From NCBI GenBank assembly GCA_024291935.2, contig CM044308.1, positions 116,648,501-116,712,500 of the forward strand: 64,000 bases of DNA, written 5' to 3'. The translations under genes and the position numbers were made by a program. Under the pieces are notes generated by a model. That model was not told where the DNA came from and did no database searches. It saw only the letters and a list, made by a program, of their open reading frames with translations. The stretch comes from Okapia johnstoni (lineage: Eukaryota > Chordata > Mammalia > Artiodactyla > Giraffidae). Below are positions 44,122-54,339 of the stretch, piece by piece (position 1 is the stretch's first letter; each line of letters opens with the position of its first letter).

Positions 44122-44814
44122 CAAGACAAAGCTTTTAAACCAGCACATCGACTGTGTCCCACAGGTCCTCATTCAGGCTGCTGACAACTCTCAGTGGTTG
44201 CTTGCACACAGGTGCATGCACACGCGTTCTTCTCTACAGAGGGGAAATGCTTGCCCTTCTGGCTCGCCTCGGGAGGTTGCCTCGAAGGCTAAATGGCATT
44301 TCTTACAGGCCAGCCAGAGCTAGCCGCAGGACATCTGGTCGTCTGGTCTAAATTCTTATGGCGCACGGGGTGGGGGATGGCGTGCAGAGAGGATCCATGA
44401 GGGGATGTGCCGGCCAGGCTCCTAGACGCCAGGTAGAATGCTCTTCATACTGCCCAGGGCTGCTTCCTCCCTTTCTTCCCTTCCTGTCCCACCCACTGGT
44501 CCCCTCATGTTGCTGTGTGTGGCCTTCACCCCTTTCTACCTTTTTCTCTGACAGATGAGTGGAAACCCTGTTATTCCAGGCCTTATTGTCCACCCGCTAC
44601 CAGTCAGTCACCTTGGTTCCGCAAGTCTGACAGTCACATAAGCTGTCTAGGCATACATTAATGTGGAAGAATCACTTTGACTGATCAGGCTGATCAGGGT
44701 TGGGAGACACCTATGGATCAGAATGAGGGGATCTTTCTTGTGTGTGCATCTGTGTGCATATGCTAAAAGCCAGGCATTTATCTACCTTGAAAAGATTAGG
44801 AATAGCCCTTTGAT
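44122..44814. other. Unique intergenic DNA
   Basis: No named repeat or exon recognised. Confidence 0.4.
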
Positions 44815-45075
44815 GGACACAGATGGGGAAGGGGAGGGTGGGATGAACTGGGAGTTTAGGTTTGACATAAATACATGACCATGTATGAAACAGATAGCTA
44901 GTGGATACCTTCTGTATAACACAGGGAGCTCAGCTTGGTACTCTGTGAGGGTGGGATAGGGCTGGGGTGGGAGGGAGTTTCAAGAGGAAGGGGATATATG
45001 TATACGTAGAGCTGATTCACTTCACTGTACAGCAGAAACTTGTAAAGCAATTATACTCCAATAAAAAACAAATAA
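44815..45075 (+). mobile_element. L1 3' end
   Basis: taacacagggagctcagctt, gctgattcacttcactgtac and a terminal ccaataaaaaacaaataaaa. Confidence 0.88.
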
Positions 45076-45839
45076 AAAAACCCAACAACAACAACAAAAC
45101 AGTTGGTTGCACCTGAGATAAAGTTACTTTTGGTTCTGAACCACTGGGAGTTTCTGGCAAGTTTTATTATCATGAGCTGGGATGAGAATTTGACTTTGGA
45201 TATAGATTTTTCAATTAGGTTTTTGGACTGACATCTCAACCTTGAACTCTTTTGATAGATTAACAAAAAAAAAAAAGACACATAATGACATTTCCATTCC
45301 AGCTTGCTAGAATCCTGACCCTGGCCTGTGCTTCCTGTTTTCAGCCTCAGCTTGTCCTTCAGGCCTTTGAACTTGAGTTCACTGATTTTGACCCTGGCGC
45401 TGGCTAAGGACTTTGAAACCTCCTGCGTGGCTGCACACTCGGAAAATGGTCTGGCTCCTGGGTCAGTCCAAGCCCTGCCATCTCTCCATGTTCACTCTGG
45501 CTCCTGCAAGCAGAGGTCCATGTTGTATCTGTCGGTGATTCTGTTATCCCTGGGCTGTGAGTTCCTGGAGGATGTTTGATTACAGTTAGCTTTGATCGCA
45601 GGAATCGTGGAGAGAAATCCCTGGATCCAGAAATAAGAGCTCACAGCCTGGGAGGGATGAGCAGGGAGCACTGACCTCTGTCTGGGACGAAGGGGAGGGC
45701 CGGAGTCTGAGGCCCTTACCTGCCCCAAGCTCCTGCCTGGCCAGCGTGGTGATTGACAGGTCACTACAGGAGTTAAAGTGCTTTCAGCACAAATAACAGA
45801 AGCTAAGACCTGATAACTCAAGCTCGTGTAAAGAAAAGG
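45076..45839. other. Unique intergenic DNA
   Basis: A 150-codon minus-strand frame (45492-45944) overlaps the L1 relic to its right and shows no known domain. Confidence 0.4.
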
Positions 45840-46270
45840 GGGTACCCAGACACCCGTGGACAGATTATTGAATGAACAAAACAGGGTAGATACATACAAT
45901 GAAATATCATTCAGGCCTAGCAAGGAATGAAATCCTGACAACATAGATAAAATTTGAAAACATTGTGCTAAGTGAAATAAGCCAGTTACAAAAGGTCAAA
46001 CACTATATGATTCCATTTATAAGAGGTACCTAGAGGAATCAAGTTCATAGTGACGGAAAGTAGAATAGTGGTTTTTAAGGGCTGGGGGGTGGGAGGAGGG
46101 GAGAAGTTATTGTTTACAGGGAAGAGAGGTTTCAGTCTGGGGTGATGAAAAAGTTCTGGAGACGGATAGTTGGTGATGGTTGCACGACAACATGGAAGTA
46201 CTTAGTGCCACTGAATTGTACCCTTAAATACGGTAAAAATGTTGGGTACACGTTAATACACACACAACGG
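45840..46270 (+). mobile_element. Old L1 3' region
   Basis: gtgctaagtgaaataagcca, ggtacctagaggaatcaagt and acatggaagtacttagtgcc are decayed L1 3' end sequence. Confidence 0.75.
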
Positions 46271-46874
46271 AACTGACCTAAACCAACAAAAAGTTATTGC
46301 AGAGGTGCTAAATGCCACCACGGTCCTTTAGGAATTGAAACAAACAAACAAACAGGAATAGTGGGAAGAATGCTGGGGCATCTCATGGAACTGAGGTTAG
46401 CTAAACCTCCAAGCCTGGAGGAGGGACAGGGCAGCTCCGGGGGCTTCAGTGGATGAGTTCATAGGCCTCTTCCCCTGGGACAACGCTCCAACAGCAACCA
46501 GTGCTGGTTTCTCGGGTCCAGAGTTCATCTAAGAGAGAGTCTGATTGGTCACCTGAGGCCTCTGGTTGGGTCAGCTTCAGTCGGGGTAGGGGAGCAGGGA
46601 GGCAGGATGATGTAGTACCATTGGGGGCCACTGGGGGCAGGCTTGGGTCAGTTCAGCAGAATTCAAGTCATTGGAAGACCAGTCTTTGCAATGATCACTT
46701 CACCAAATTTGTTTCTCTAATTATATAGCTTTAGTTGCCTGATTTTGCTTTGCCTTCACAACACCATTTTGGGGGAATGTTGGATTTTGTCTGAATCCAC
46801 TCCCTATTGTTGAGCTTGGGACAGAGAGGTAGGGAGGAGGGGAAAAAAATAATCCATGTCTGGAAAAAAAATAA
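46271..46874. other. Unique intergenic DNA
   Basis: No named repeat or exon recognised. Confidence 0.4.
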
Positions 46875-47088
46875 AGTGAAAGTGTTACTCACTCAGTTAC
46901 GTCCAACTCTTAGCGATCCATGGACTGTCACCTGCCAGCCTCTTCTGTCTATGGAATTCTCCAGGCAAGAATACTGGCGTAGAGTGCCACTGCCTTCTCC
47001 AGGGGATCTTCCCTAACCCAGGAATCGAGGCCAGGTCTCCTGCACTGCAGGCAGATTCTTTACCATCTGAGGCACCAGGGAAGCCCCC
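46875..47088 (-). mobile_element. Bov-tA SINE, reverse
   Basis: agtgaaagtgttactcactc to ctgaggcaccagggaagccc, just beyond the inferred CCL16 transcript end. Confidence 0.92.
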
Positions 47089-47250
47089 CACCTCTGGCCT
47101 TGGTGCCATGTAAAAGCTCCAGTTCCCCAAATGGAGAAATTTCTTGGGGGAATGTGGAGAAGACCCTGAAAAACTGAGATTAAGTTTCTGCCATCCCAGC
47201 AGAAAGGAGGCAGGGAGTTAGAAACAAAGTTGGCAATAAAGGAAATTGTG

Positions 47251-47256
47251 TTTATT
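47251..47256 (-). other. Candidate polyadenylation signal of CCL16
   Basis: Minus-strand AATAAA about 910 bases past the stop. It would give a long 3' UTR containing a SINE. Unproven. Confidence 0.4.
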
Positions 47257-47504
47257 GAATGGTCGAGTTTTGGACCAGGATTTTTACCCCCAGCCTAGCC
47301 AAATGCCCTTCTCTGTCCTACAAAGCTTACAGTGGGAGGGACCTAGGGATTGACACCTCCTCTTTTGTTTCAGCACCATCTGCACCCACATCACCCTGGG
47401 GAAGAGCCAATATCAGGGAATTCAGCAAAGTCTCAGCAACAGGGACAAAAATCATCAGCATTTGACTATTCCCATAAGAAACGGTTAGGATTTTTGTTTT
47501 TGTT

Positions 47505-47666
47505 TTTGAAATTTTTATTTATTCAGCTGCCTTGGGTCTTAGTTGCAGCATGAGGGGTGTTTTAGTTGCATTGTGTGGGATCTAGTCCCCTGACCAGGGA
47601 TTGAACCTGGGCCCCCTGAATTGGGAGCATGGAGTCCTAGCCACTGGACCACCAGAGAAGTCCCAA
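47505..47666 (-). mobile_element. CHR-type SINE, reverse, in probable CCL16 3' UTR
   Basis: tttatttattcagctgcctt to ggaccaccagagaagtccc. Same strand as CCL16, so it would appear in sense in the mRNA if the distal poly(A) site is used. Confidence 0.85.
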
Positions 47667-48168
47667 AAGGTTAGGTTTTAAAAGAAAAGCATAATAGAAG
47701 AAAAAAGAGATCTAGAAAAAGGACAAGGGTGGACAGGAAAAGTCAAGAGTCCCTTGAGCCTCTTGATGAGTGGAAGGCCAGAGAGAGCCAGAGGTGGTTT
47801 GACTATTGGGAAGCAGGACGTGATTATTTAGGACGGATTGGTGCATTGGAGGGAGGTGAGGGTCTGAAAGCAGGACAAGGAGGAGGATGTGAAAGTGCTG
47901 TGCTGAGCGTTAAGAATGTATCCCTGCCCTCCTCCCTTAACCTTGGCATTTCCTCCAGCGACTGAGAATATATTCGAAATGCTTTACTTTTTTGAATATC
48001 TGGCCTCTTTCTCTGAATGTGACTCTTGTCATTCAGACCACAAGGTTGCCCGCATTTTCACAGGGTTACACCCTTCCCCCCAGTCGAACTTGGGCTCCGT
48101 TGGAGGCTTGACCACCATAGCAAGTTGTGGATCTGGGGTTGACATTCCTCCCATCTAGTGATGTTAAC
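47667..48168 (-). other. CCL16: Probable CCL16 3' UTR
   Basis: Unique sequence between the stop codon and the SINE. Its first 48 bases (48121-48168) read in frame as a decayed version of the human C-terminal tail. Confidence 0.5.
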
Positions 48169-48280
48169 CTAGGCCAACTTCCTGGGAGGCCGCAGAGGAA
48201 GTCTGGGATCCTTGATGTACTCTTGGACCCAGTTGTTGTCAGGGTTGGTACAGACCTCTCGTTTCCGTTTGGTGATGAAG
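48169..48280 (-). CDS. CCL16: CCL16 exon 3 (coding part)
   Basis: Acceptor cccacag|C at 48281-48282, stop TAG at 48171-48169. Encodes [19 protein letters not shown] to RPPRKLA. Confidence 0.93.
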
Positions 48281-51200
48281 CTGTGGGGGCAGAGTTAGAT
48301 GGTCAGGGGCCCCAGAGCAGTTAGGGGGCCAGTCCACACACCCCTACTTCTAGCTCACTGGGGGCTTGCCTCGTGCCCTGTACCACCTCCCTAGGCCTTC
48401 CCCTGTCTGGGTCCCCTCAAAAAGCCCCCCTCTCTGGGCTTTAGACCTCATCATCTCTTCTTTCATCCCTCTCCATTCAGCCTAGACCCTCAGGCTTGGG
48501 TTTCATTATGGCCACCGTTTCTTGGACCACATGAACCAGCCTCCGTAAGTGGCCGAGTCAAGAGCAAAACCCAGGCCTGTCCCGTGAGAGTCAAAGCCCA
48601 GGCCCTTAACTGCTGCTCCCCTGTTCTAGCATGGAGACCTTGTTCTGTGCACCCCGATCCAGCCTTGGGCTCCCCTGCCCTCTCCCTATGAATGTCTGCA
48701 GGGCGGTGCTTACATGATTGCTGGCAGGTAACAGTTGAGGGCCTCTCTGTACCCCACCACCAGTTTTCTTGGCACTACTTTCTCATGATACTTCAGGCAG
48801 CAGGTGGGTGGGGGGTTCACCGACTCAGGGATTTCTGAGGGAATGACATTGAAAGCTGAGATGAGAAGGCAGAGAGGGAGCCCGCCGCTGCCCACCTCAA
48901 TCTCCCATCTCTTGCATTTTGTCCGTTCTTCTGATGGCAAAGCCATCGGTCAGCAGGGACTGATGGTAGCTTGATGGGTAACAGATAAGTGAAAAAGTAG
49001 AATTTGCCACAAGGGGCTACGGGGACAGAATGAGGAGCACCTAACCCAGCCTGGGGGGTTGAGGAAGAAGTCCCGCTGCAGGTGGTGTCTGAGCTGATTC
49101 CTGAAGGACGAGCAGGACTTAGGCAGACAGAGGGGTCATGGGATCTGGAAGAAAGAAATACATGGAGGTGTGAGGTGGGGGAAGCCCAGCGTGTCTGGGA
49201 GGATGGAGCATCCAGGAGCCGCAGTGCAAGGTGGGAAGGAAGAAGTAGGAAGAGGAAATTAGAGAGGGAGGGGAGGGCTGCACCCCCTCTGAATTGTGTC
49301 GGGGAGCCTGGATTCTGTGCTAGAGGCACCAGAGAAGCTGAGGTCGGGGGGAGGCTGAGATAGAGGGATGAGCAGGAGAAGTCAGGGCAAGGGGAAAAGG
49401 CTTGTATTTAAGTTTTGGGGTCAGACAGCATGGGTTGGAGTCTTGACTAAATGACTTGCTGCTAAGTCGCTTCAGTCGTGTCTGACTCTGTGCGACCCCA
49501 TAGACAGTAGCCCACCAGGCTCCTTCGTCCCTGGGATTCTCCAGGCAAGAACACTGGAGTGGGTTGCCATTTCCTTCTCCAGTGCATGAAAGTGAAAAGT
49601 GAAAGTGAAGTCGCTCAGTCGTGTCTGACTCTTCGCGACCCCATAGACGGCAGGCCCACCAGGCTCCTTCGTCCCTGGGAATCTCCAGGCAAGAGCACTG
49701 GAGTATGTTGCCATTTCCTTCTCCATATGTATATATATATGTATAACCAAATCACTTTGCTGTATAACAGGAATTGACAACATTGTAAATCAAGTATACT
49801 TCAACAAAAATAAATAAATAATAAGAAAAAAAGTTTTGTCCTAGGATCGTGGTGAGGATGAGTTGAGAAAATGCTTGTAAAATCCTTAACTCAGAGTCTG
49901 GTGTAGAAAGTGTCAGTGCTTGTGATTAAGAGCTGATAGTAGGGAGAATGGATACAGGTATACGTATGGCTGAGTTCCTTCGCTGTCCACGTGAAACTAT
50001 CACAACATTGATAATGGCTGTACTCCAATACAAAATAAAAACTTTTTTTTTTTAAGAGCTAATGGTAGTAATGGCCACTCTACTGGCCTGGAAAGGGCTC
50101 TCTCCCCCTCTCTCTAACACTCCCAGGAGACCAGACTTGGTTGGTTGTTAGCGCTGTGTCTCCCTTGAGCTCCCCTGACTGCTCATCATTCAAGGATATC
50201 ACCTTCCCCAGCCCCTAGACCTACAGAGTACAAATCCCTGATGCTTGCATCCAGTAGGTGGCAAAGCTTGAGACGTCTCCAGGACACCATTTAGCTGATC
50301 CATGCTTTGGCTGGGCCATTTTTCTTCCTGCCTGACCTTCCCCAAGGGCTCTATTGCCCCCTCCCACCCCCAGGAGGCACCCCTACCCACAGTGACCCTG
50401 GTTCTCTAAGGTGACGTTTACAAAGACCAGGGGCATCCTGAGAGTGTGTGGGCAGATAACATGGTGTGTGTGACCCTCGCTCCCCCGAGTGTTTACAAAG
50501 ACAGAATCCAGCCAGACTGTGTGCCAAGGGCAGCCTTAGGGAGCAAGGAAGGGCTGGGGCCATTGAGGCAGGTGTGCGCTGAGAGGAGGGCTGAGTCCCT
50601 GGTCCCCTCCCTGTCACCAGCCCTCGTAAACGCTGGTAGAGGCAGGGCCCAGGCGTCCGTCTCATGGCTTCAAAGCCTTTCAATCTCCTTCAACCCCTTT
50701 TCTGTTTTCTACAAACTTTTTTTAACCCTAGGCTGGGAGATGGAGACAGGGGTCCAGAAATCCTCAATGGCACATGTGCGCATCCCATTGGGGCGTCTTT
50801 TACCTGCCATGATAGTCCCAGAAATCTACAACAGACCCTGCCAGCAAGGGGTGGTTCAGACTCCCTGTCCTGGGCTTAGCCCCAAATGTCCCTCTGCCTG
50901 CCTCCCTGCCTCCCTCAGTCCTGCCCTGCCAGAGCAGGCATGGCTTTTCCCATCCATTTGCCTTGCCTTCCTCCTCATCACATAGGTTTGTTATTGTCCC
51001 TTCTGCTCCTTCCTTGGCTCTTCCTCTTAAATGATCATCCCTGCTGTGTCCTCAGGACTCCTGATGTGACCTCGACCCAGATTCCTGAAACTGCCCAACC
51101 CCAGCAACTCTGGACCACAGCTCAGCTCTGCTTACAAGAGGCCGGTGTGCAGCAGCTATGGGTGCAGGAGGGGAGGGGAACTGGAGCTGATGACGGAGCC

Positions 51201-51353
51201 CTGAGAGCACTCTTGGCATCATCTCACTGCCCGCTTCCTGTTCTCTTTTCTCAGTGCCGCCCTCCAGGGAGAGGTGGACTCACTTGGCTGACTGTCAACA
51301 GTGGAAGTGATGGTGAGGATGAGGAGAAAGAGAGCAGCCATGGAGACCTTCAT
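48169..51353 (-). CDS. CCL16: CCL16 (HCC-4/LEC), CC chemokine, three exons
   Basis: Joined exons 51353-51284, 48834-48714 and 48280-48169 give 303 bases, 100 codons plus TAG. By family knowledge CCL16 is a liver-expressed chemokine acting through CCR1, CCR2, CCR5, CCR8 and the histamine H4 receptor. Residues 1-22 form a signal peptide ([20 protein letters not shown] core). The mature chain shows PTCCLKY, then [17 protein letters not shown] and [18 protein letters not shown], with a helix [12 protein letters not shown]. These closely match human VVGYRKALNC and VTKRNREVCTNP, which separates CCL16 from CCL14 and CCL15. The protein ends RPPRKLA, about 19 residues short of the 120-residue human protein. 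Four cysteines and the family intron phases are intact, so the gene looks functional. Introns are 2.4 kb and 433 bases. No TATA box was obvious. Confidence 0.94.
48714..48834 (-). CDS. CCL16: CCL16 exon 2
   Basis: Acceptor ccctcag|AA at 48836-48835, donor CAATCAT|GTAAGC at 48713-48712. Encodes [18 protein letters not shown] and [19 protein letters not shown]. Confidence 0.95.
48850..49456. other. CCL16 intron 1, exon 2 side
   Basis: Unique GC-moderate sequence. A 170-codon minus-strand frame (48817-49329) runs into exon 2, but upstream of the acceptor it has no chemokine features. Confidence 0.45.
49457..49725 (-). mobile_element. Bov-A2 dimeric SINE in CCL16 intron 1
   Basis: Two BovA monomers in tandem (gtcgtgtctgactc at 49476 and again at 49619) joined by the gtgaaaagtgaaagtgaagt linker. 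Confidence 0.93.
49735..50053 (+). mobile_element. Two short L1-like 3' ends
   Basis: Pieces at about 49740-49830 (cactttgctgtataacagga) and 49940-50053 (ctgtactccaatacaaaata), each with an A-rich tail. A MIR-like scrap lies between them. Confidence 0.65.
50054..51283. other. CCL16 intron 1, exon 1 side
   Basis: Unique sequence. A plus-strand frame of 277 codons (50886-51719) runs antisense across exon 1; it has no recognisable domain and I treat it as chance. Confidence 0.45.
51284..51353 (-). CDS. CCL16: CCL16 exon 1 (coding part)
   Basis: ATG at 51353-51351 in the context GAGAGGATGA, donor CAGCCAA|GTGAGT at 51283-51282. Encodes the signal peptide to SQP plus one base of the lysine codon. 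Confidence 0.94.
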
Positions 51354-51609
51354 CCTCTCAGTGGGCAGTCAGGTTCCAGGGGAGGCTGGGCGGACACAGT
51401 CTCCTTCCTTGCTGGTCATCCACGCAGAGCTCTCAGCTCTCTGGACTCTGACCACTTCAGAATGGGTGGAGGAGGAGAGATGATGGTCCTCCCTTGGTGT
51501 TTGCTGAAAGGGAGGGCAGTGGAGGGCGGGGTCTGGTGCACAGTTGAGTTTGCTAATATTTGCATCTATGTGAAGGAAATGAGAAATGGAAGGAGTGGAG
51601 AACATGCGC

Positions 51610-51720
51610 TGGGTGTCAGGTCTCTTCAGGCCCTATTTTACTTAAACTTCACAGCGGGGAGTAGAGAGTTTATTCCCATTTTGCAGATGAGGCCCCTGAG
51701 GCTTAGAGAGGCTAAATAAA
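51610..51720 (-). repeat. MIR relic upstream of CCL16
   Basis: cattttgcagatgaggcccc and ggcttagagaggctaaataa, about 260 bases from the start codon. Confidence 0.7.
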
Positions 51721-51746
51721 TCTCACGTGGGTAGGAGGCAGATGCT

Positions 51747-51945
51747 GTTTAGTCGCTAAGTTGACTTGAGTCTTTGTGACCCCATGGATTGTATCCCACC
51801 AGGCTCCTCTGTGGGATTCTCCAGGCAAGAATACTGGAGTGGGTTGCCGTGCCTTCCTCCAGGGGATCTTCTGGACCCAGGGATTGAACCTACGTCTCCT
51901 GCATTGGCAGGCGGATTCTTTACCACGGAGAGAGATAGGCAGTCC
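51747..51945 (-). mobile_element. Bov-tA SINE, reverse
   Basis: gtttagtcgctaagttgact to tctttaccacggagagagat. A short deletion removes part of the tccatggga region. Confidence 0.9.
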
Positions 51946-52354
51946 TGAAAACAGAATCTGTGTGGCTTTGTTGTGTTCCCTGCCCCCATCTCTACTTTGG
52001 GAAAGAAGAGGGAGTGTTGAACCGACCTTTTCCCCAGGTGATCAGTCTTCGGGAGGCAAACAGAAAGCAGGGTTAGAGAGAGCAGACTGAGGCAAGGGTA
52101 GGGTTTAGTGACCTTGGAAAAGAATGTCCCCCTGGTCCCCTGTCCAAGGACACACGATGGAACTCACACTTTCTTGTCGCAGTTGATGCTACTAATACTC
52201 TTCCCCCAATTCCTAAAGTGCCGGATCTTTGGGTCCCTGTTTGCTGACATGTTTGTCTCATTTGTCGATTTACCTCTTTGGACCTTGGACTGGGAACTGG
52301 TTTCAGGTCTAATCGGCTGATTCCTCCTGGGTGCACTCCTGAGTGCGGGCGAAG

Positions 52355-52563
52355 TCTCTTCAGTCGTGTCCAACTATTTGCAACCCCATGGACTGTAGCC
52401 TGCTAGGCTCCTCTGTCCTTCGGATTCTCCAGGCAAGAATACTGGAGTGAGTTGCCATATCCTCTTCCAGGGGATCTTCCTAACCCAGGGATCAAACCAG
52501 CTTTTCTTAGGTCTCCGGCATTGGCAGGTGGGTTCTTTTACCCCTAGTGCCACCTGGGAAGCC
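52355..52563 (-). mobile_element. Bov-tA SINE, reverse
   Basis: cttcagtcgtgtccaactat to gtgccacctgggaagcc. About 12 extra bases (cttttcttag) interrupt the head. Confidence 0.9.
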
Positions 52564-52718
52564 TGGATGCCCTCAGTGAGGGTTAATCCAATCTGCCACC
52601 GTGGCCAGTCATGGCCAGCAGAGGGCCGTCCAACACGGTGAACCTGACAACCTGCTTCTGGGTCCTAGAGTTCCAGCTTCTGCCCTTGGCTTTGGCTAAA
52701 GCTGGACCTGCCCCCTCA

Positions 52719-52860
52719 GGCTTCCCTGGCAGCTCAGTGATAAAGAATCCGCTTGCAATACAGGAGTTGCAGAAGATGCAGGTTTGATCCCTGTGTTGGG
52801 AAAATACCCTGGAGGAGGGCATGGCAACCCACTCAGGTAGAGGAGCTTGGTGGGCTACAA
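52719..52860 (+). mobile_element. Bov-tA SINE, internally deleted
   Basis: ggcttccctggcagctcagt head, then a jump from gcaacccactc to ggagcttggtgggctac. Confidence 0.88.
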
Positions 52861-53445
52861 AGCGACTTAGTGTGGGCCGCAGACTTGCCCCTCAGTATCT
52901 TCTCTCTTCAGACTGCCTCAGAACCCTGTTCTAGGCTGAAGACAGCTTTCAAAGAAGAAATGAAAGAGGGGATTTGATCTTTGATGGACTATGACCTCTA
53001 GAGGCATGAGGGAGTGTTTCAGGAGACGGGAGTGGGGAGGGGCATGGGGAAACAAGGATATTGAAAATCCTTGTGGGTCTTGCTGTTTGGCAAGATTGCT
53101 TATAAAATAGGGAAAAACATGCAATGCAGTTAGTCCTGATGGGTTCAAGGGAGTTAGTGGTGGTAAAGCTGTGGCTTTTTATGAAGGTAGAGGGGTAGGT
53201 ATATGAGATACCCCCTTAACCTTTATATATGGAGGAGAGGAGGTATGAGGAAGCCTGCTGTACCTTTGCTGTACAGGCACCCTCTTGTTCTTTGTGGAGG
53301 GCTGGAGACCAGGGAGGGTGGTCATAGTGCCTACACTGGGTGTACTCTTCCTCTGTGTATGCAGAGCTCCTTGAACCTGGAAGACGGGGCTGAGAGTCTT
53401 TGGGGTCAGCTGGAGCATAAGCTTCCTCTTGGTTCCTTTCTCATT
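52861..53445. other. Unique DNA between CCL14 and CCL16
   Basis: No named repeat or exon recognised. Confidence 0.4.
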
Positions 53446-53448
53446 CTG

Positions 53449-53562
53449 TTTATCCACCCATCCACCATCCATTCATCCACCCATCTATGCATTCATCCAT
53501 CCACCCATTCATCCACCATCCACTATTCACCCACCCATCCATCCACCCATTCATCCATCCAC
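53449..53562. repeat. (ATCC)n-type short tandem array
   Basis: About 115 bases of atcc/cattc units, for example catccatccacccattcatc. Not a CRISPR array: units are 4-8 bases with no spacers. Confidence 0.93.
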
Positions 53563-54131
53563 TTCCTGAGCACCTGATGTGGGCCAGACCTTTTGCTATG
53601 CCTTGTGCAGTATACAAAAATGAATAAAACAATATAGTGCAACCTGATGTGTGTATGGGGATGGGGAAGAATTGGATAAAATATGTCCATGAATCATTCC
53701 TATCTTAGCCAGCAGGGGACAAAGGCCTTGGGACCAGCACAGAAAAAGACTATGGAATTTGACTGTTATAGAGAGGCCTTTATGAAGATTTAGCGGCAAA
53801 ATCAAACTTTCCTTGTGAAGCTTAAATAAACAAATGCACATAGACTGCTTAGCAGAGTGCTACAGAAACGGTATCTGTTATTGCTGGGCTTATTACTGTC
53901 TCAAGGTAGCCTTTATACAGAGTGTCTTCCTCACTTCCTGCTCAGTTTCTCTCTACCTCCACGGCAGGCCTGACCCTTTTTTTTTTTTTTTTCACCAGGC
54001 TCTGGCCAAACTTTTGCAGAGTGAAGCATGAGGCTGAGGGTGCCACCCTGAGCCGGGCTCACCAGTGTCCTCAAGTCTACTGCTAGTGGGGAAATGTAGT
54101 AGAAATGAGTGAGGGCAGGGAAGGACTTGTC
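53563..54131. other. DNA 3' of CCL14
   Basis: Contains a T run at 53979-53991. No exon recognised. Confidence 0.4.
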
Positions 54132-54137
54132 TTTAAT
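54132..54137 (-). other. Candidate polyadenylation signal of CCL14
   Basis: Minus-strand ATTAAA (context TTGAATTAAAGACA) about 118 bases past the stop, fitting the short CCL14 3' UTR. Confidence 0.6.
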
Positions 54138-54254
54138 TCAAGTCAGGGCAGCTCCTAGGAGGCGGCTGGGAGGGGGGCTGAGTTGGGAGAGGGGAGTGGG
54201 GTTCAGCCCCCTCTCTTTAAATTCCGAGCTGTGTCCTTCTCCATTACTTCTGGG

Positions 54255-54339
54255 TCACTCCTCCAGTTCCTTGATATAGTCCCGGACCCAGCCATCGCGG
54301 GGGTTGGCACAGATGTAATGGCCCTTCTTGGTGATGAAG
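54255..54339 (-). CDS. CCL14: CCL14 exon 3 (coding part)
   Basis: Acceptor cccacag|C at 54340-54341, stop TGA at 54257-54255. Encodes FITKKGHYICANPRDGWVR to the acidic end KELEE. Confidence 0.95.

Noticed and set aside
48817..49329. 170-codon minus-strand frame continuing upstream of CCL16 exon 2
   Set aside because: It is intron sequence in another reading; the AG acceptor at 48836-48835 and the chemokine phase define the exon instead.
50886..51719. 277-codon plus-strand open frame, the longest in the window
   Set aside because: It runs antisense through CCL16 exon 1 and its flank, has no recognisable domain and is not bounded by plausible splice sites or a promoter.
53449..53562. Regular repeats resembling a CRISPR array
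   Set aside because: Units are tetranucleotides without spacers; an ordinary vertebrate short tandem repeat.
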